Assembly: GCA_014860225.1 (NCBI GenBank)
Contig: JACZKE010000014.1
Location: forward strand, 1 to 64,000
From: Desulfuromonadales bacterium
Lineage (GTDB): Bacteria; Desulfobacterota; Desulfuromonadia; Desulfuromonadales; BM103
DNA: 64,000 nucleotides
Direction: 5' to 3'
In this document: piece by piece, positions 60,933 to 64,000 of the stretch
How the letters are laid out: each line of letters begins with the position of its first letter
Numbering within the stretch: the stretch's first letter is position 1
Notes under the pieces: generated by a model
Told to the model about the DNA's origin: nothing
The model's database searches: none
What the model saw: the letters and a program-made list of their open reading frames with translations, nothing else
Translations under genes and position numbers: made by a program

Positions 60933-62597
60933 TTACCCCCGTTCGCTCAACCGCTTCGGTGCGACCACGACGGTACGGTAAGTATCGACGGTCACCAAAC
61001 CTGGTCGAGCCCCTTTCGGTTTCTTGACATCCTTGCCATGGGCGACGATCACTTCGACCTTGCCGGCATCCTTGCCTTTGGAATATCCGGCGGCTAATGA
61101 TGCCGCGTAGAGGATATCCTCTTCAGAGACTTGCCCCACCTGCCCCTCGCACTTCAGTACAAGGTGGCATCCCGGCATGCGGTGAGCATGCAACCAGAGA
61201 TCATCAGGTCCGGTCAGGCGACGGCTGACATAATCGTTGGTACGGCTGTTCTTGCCCCAGAAGAGTCTCAGCCCCGCGGGCGTCTCTGCCTGATGCAGCT
61301 GGTCTTGCGGCGCAACGGTTTGACGTCTGCCAAGCTGGCCCTTGGTTTGTTTCAGCAATCCGGCAGCTTCCAACTCAAGCTGAATCTGGTACAGATCATC
61401 GCCGCCTTCAGCTTCTTGCAAAGACAGCTCAACCTGGTCCAGCCAGGCGATTTCCTGCTCGGTTTCGTGCAGACGGCGTTGATGGTGATCAGCGGCCCGT
61501 TTGGCCTTGCGATACAACTTGAAATAACGCTCGGCATTTTCCTGGGGTGATAATCTGGTATCCAGGTAAATTTTCATCTTGACGACCGGCGATTGATAAT
61601 AATCATCAACATCGACCGATTCAGCGCCGCGTTTGATCTGGTGCAGGTGAGCCAACAGCAGGTCACCCTTGATGCGCATCCCCTCCGGGTCGGCTTGCCG
61701 GACACTTTCTGCGGCAACATTGTCGAGCCTTTTGATGAGCTTTTTACGTTGTTTGCTGATGAGGTTGGCAAGGCGGGCAGTCAGATCCCTTGGCGATTCG
61801 TGCCCCTCTTCTTCCCGGGTTGCTTCAAGCATCGCGGAAAGGTCTTCAAATACGTCGATATGATCAAACCCATGCAGGCCGAGCGCCATCGGCATCATGC
61901 CGGACTGACTATCCCATGTCACCCGCAATGCTTCAAAAGAGCCGCTGCGGAAGGTTTCCTGCACCTTGTCAAGGATTGTATCCAGAGTGTGTCCCGCACC
62001 TTGTTCCATGCAGATCGCCCGTGCCAGAGGTGGTGACATCGGTGCGATATCGAGTCGCGCCATGTCTTTCTCATTGATAGCAGCACTGAGGACGGGAAGC
62101 AGTTCTTGCCTGTCAGCAAAGAGCGAAATACGCTGTTTCTGCCCGGGTAGAACATAGGGTTCTCCCGGCAGCAGCGTTCGGGGGCCTTGCTGGCGCCGCA
62201 GCAGATCAATGATTCGTCCGCTGGCATCGACCAGGATCAGATTTCCCTGCGCGCCGAAGCCTTCCAGGATCAAATCGCAGCGTTCATGATTTACATCAGT
62301 AAATGCAAAATGGACGATGCGATCCAGGGGTTCGGCGTGCACTTCTATCAGACGACGCAGGCGAGCGCGCAGGAGTTGGCAGAACCGGGGCGGTCTGGCA
62401 GGAGCGCTATGGGTCTGGCAGGTCTGGTAGAAGCTCCCCTGACCATCAGCTTTCAACAGCAGATGAATCTTCTCACGTCCGGTCCAGAACCTTAAGATCA
62501 AGGTTCCCGCAGTGATCTGAACGACCCGGTCCAGACGACTGCTGGCAAGTTTACGGTTAAGCTCTATTGCCATGGCTTGAAAGATGACACTATCCAT
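60933..62597 (-). CDS. rqcH: NFACT-family ribosome quality control protein RqcH
   Basis: 554 residues. The N-terminal domain (LNRKLASSRLDRVVQITAGT, LILEGFGAQGNLILVD), a helical coiled-coil middle (about 260-400) and the C-terminal NFACT-R domain with DDLWLHAHRMPGCHLVLK and ASLAAGYSKGKDAGKVEV are all present. RqcH binds stalled 50S subunits and recruits tRNA-Ala for C-terminal tailing. It is monocistronic downstream of the tRNA terminator region. Length fits the family. Confidence 0.92.
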   Translation of the reverse strand: MDSVIFQAMAIELNRKLASSRLDRVVQITAGTLILRFWTGREKIHLLLKADGQGSFYQTCQTHSAPARPPRFCQLLRARLRRLIEVHAEPLDRIVHFAFTDVNHERCDLILEGFGAQGNLILVDASGRIIDLLRRQQGPRTLLPGEPYVLPGQKQRISLFADRQELLPVLSAAINEKDMARLDIAPMSPPLARAICMEQGAGHTLDTILDKVQETFRSGSFEALRVTWDSQSGMMPMALGLHGFDHIDVFEDLSAMLEATREEEGHESPRDLTARLANLISKQRKKLIKRLDNVAAESVRQADPEGMRIKGDLLLAHLHQIKRGAESVDVDDYYQSPVVKMKIYLDTRLSPQENAERYFKLYRKAKRAADHHQRRLHETEQEIAWLDQVELSLQEAEGGDDLYQIQLELEAAGLLKQTKGQLGRRQTVAPQDQLHQAETPAGLRLFWGKNSRTNDYVSRRLTGPDDLWLHAHRMPGCHLVLKCEGQVGQVSEEDILYAASLAAGYSKGKDAGKVEVIVAHGKDVKKPKGARPGLVTVDTYRTVVVAPKRLSERG

Positions 62598-62743
62598 GCG
62601 CAGAGATTAGAGCATGTCGCGACCGGACTGCAAGCAATCTCTGGTTCGGCATCTTATACATTGAGGTTAAGTTATGTGGTGCTGGACGGTAGCGGGCAAG
62701 ACAATTCATCGGTAATGCACTGTGAAATGCACATACTTTCTTC

Positions 62744-62773
62744 TTGACTTAACAGATAAATTCGGCATGATTA
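62744..62773 (+). promoter_or_regulatory. Candidate sigma-70 promoter of metY
   Basis: TTGACT (62744-62749), an 18-base spacer and TGATTA (62768-62773) precede the metY start by 35 bases. A GGAG at 62798-62801 is the ribosome site. Confidence 0.45.
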
Positions 62774-62790
62774 AAGTCTGTTTTTATTGA

Positions 62791-64000
<1,210 letters not shown>

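Overview
The window looks like a chromosomal segment of an iron- or electrode-respiring member of the Desulfuromonadales (Geobacter/Desulfuromonas relatives). I infer this from six multiheme c-type cytochrome genes, two of them closely resembling the hexaheme nanowire cytochrome OmcS, together with sigma-54 type promoters, a heme-motif sensor kinase and FbpABC-type iron uptake. About 72 CXXCH heme-binding motifs are encoded here. Short palindromic and MITE-like repeats crowd the intergenic spaces.

Layout. 1-3.6 kb: the end of wecB, three toxin-antitoxin pairs (Gp49-like HigBA, HigBA, Phd/RelE) and a broken YdcF-family gene. 3.7-8.8 kb: a metal-efflux permease and an iron ABC operon. 8.9-12.7 kb: a BrnTA pair, MITE-like repeats and a HupE-like membrane protein fused to an NTF2-like domain. 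12.7-14.3 kb: a pentaheme cytochrome paired with a HAMP-like membrane protein. 14.9-16.4 kb: a collagen-like/pentapeptide-repeat secreted protein. 17.3-28.1 kb: a surface-glycan and lipid-linked sugar locus (two GT2 transferases, GtrA, RffA aminotransferase, WecD-like acetyltransferase, a small DMT transporter and three large membrane proteins). 28.2-29.45 kb: a graveyard of degraded duplicates of genes found intact elsewhere in the window.

29.5-53.2 kb is the heart of the window: NHL propeller, 16-heme and 26-heme cytochromes, a SurA/parvulin-like chaperone, two lipoproteins, an outer-membrane beta-barrel, a beta-propeller lipoprotein, two OmcS-like hexaheme cytochromes, a second NHL propeller, a membrane-fused spermidine-synthase-like protein, a 12-heme cytochrome and a receiver-PilZ protein. 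Most transcription units here begin with a good TGGCAC-N5-TTGC type sigma-54 promoter, and a PhnD-like binding lipoprotein, a heme-motif histidine kinase and an NtrC-family activator follow at 54.5-58.7 kb. My reading is that these form one regulated system that makes, exports and wires an extracellular cytochrome filament. The parts are seen in the sequence; the regulatory link is inferred.

58.9-64 kb: an MNT/HEPN toxin-antitoxin pair, more repeats, tRNA-Leu(CAG), RqcH (NFACT protein) and the start of metY, which runs off the window.
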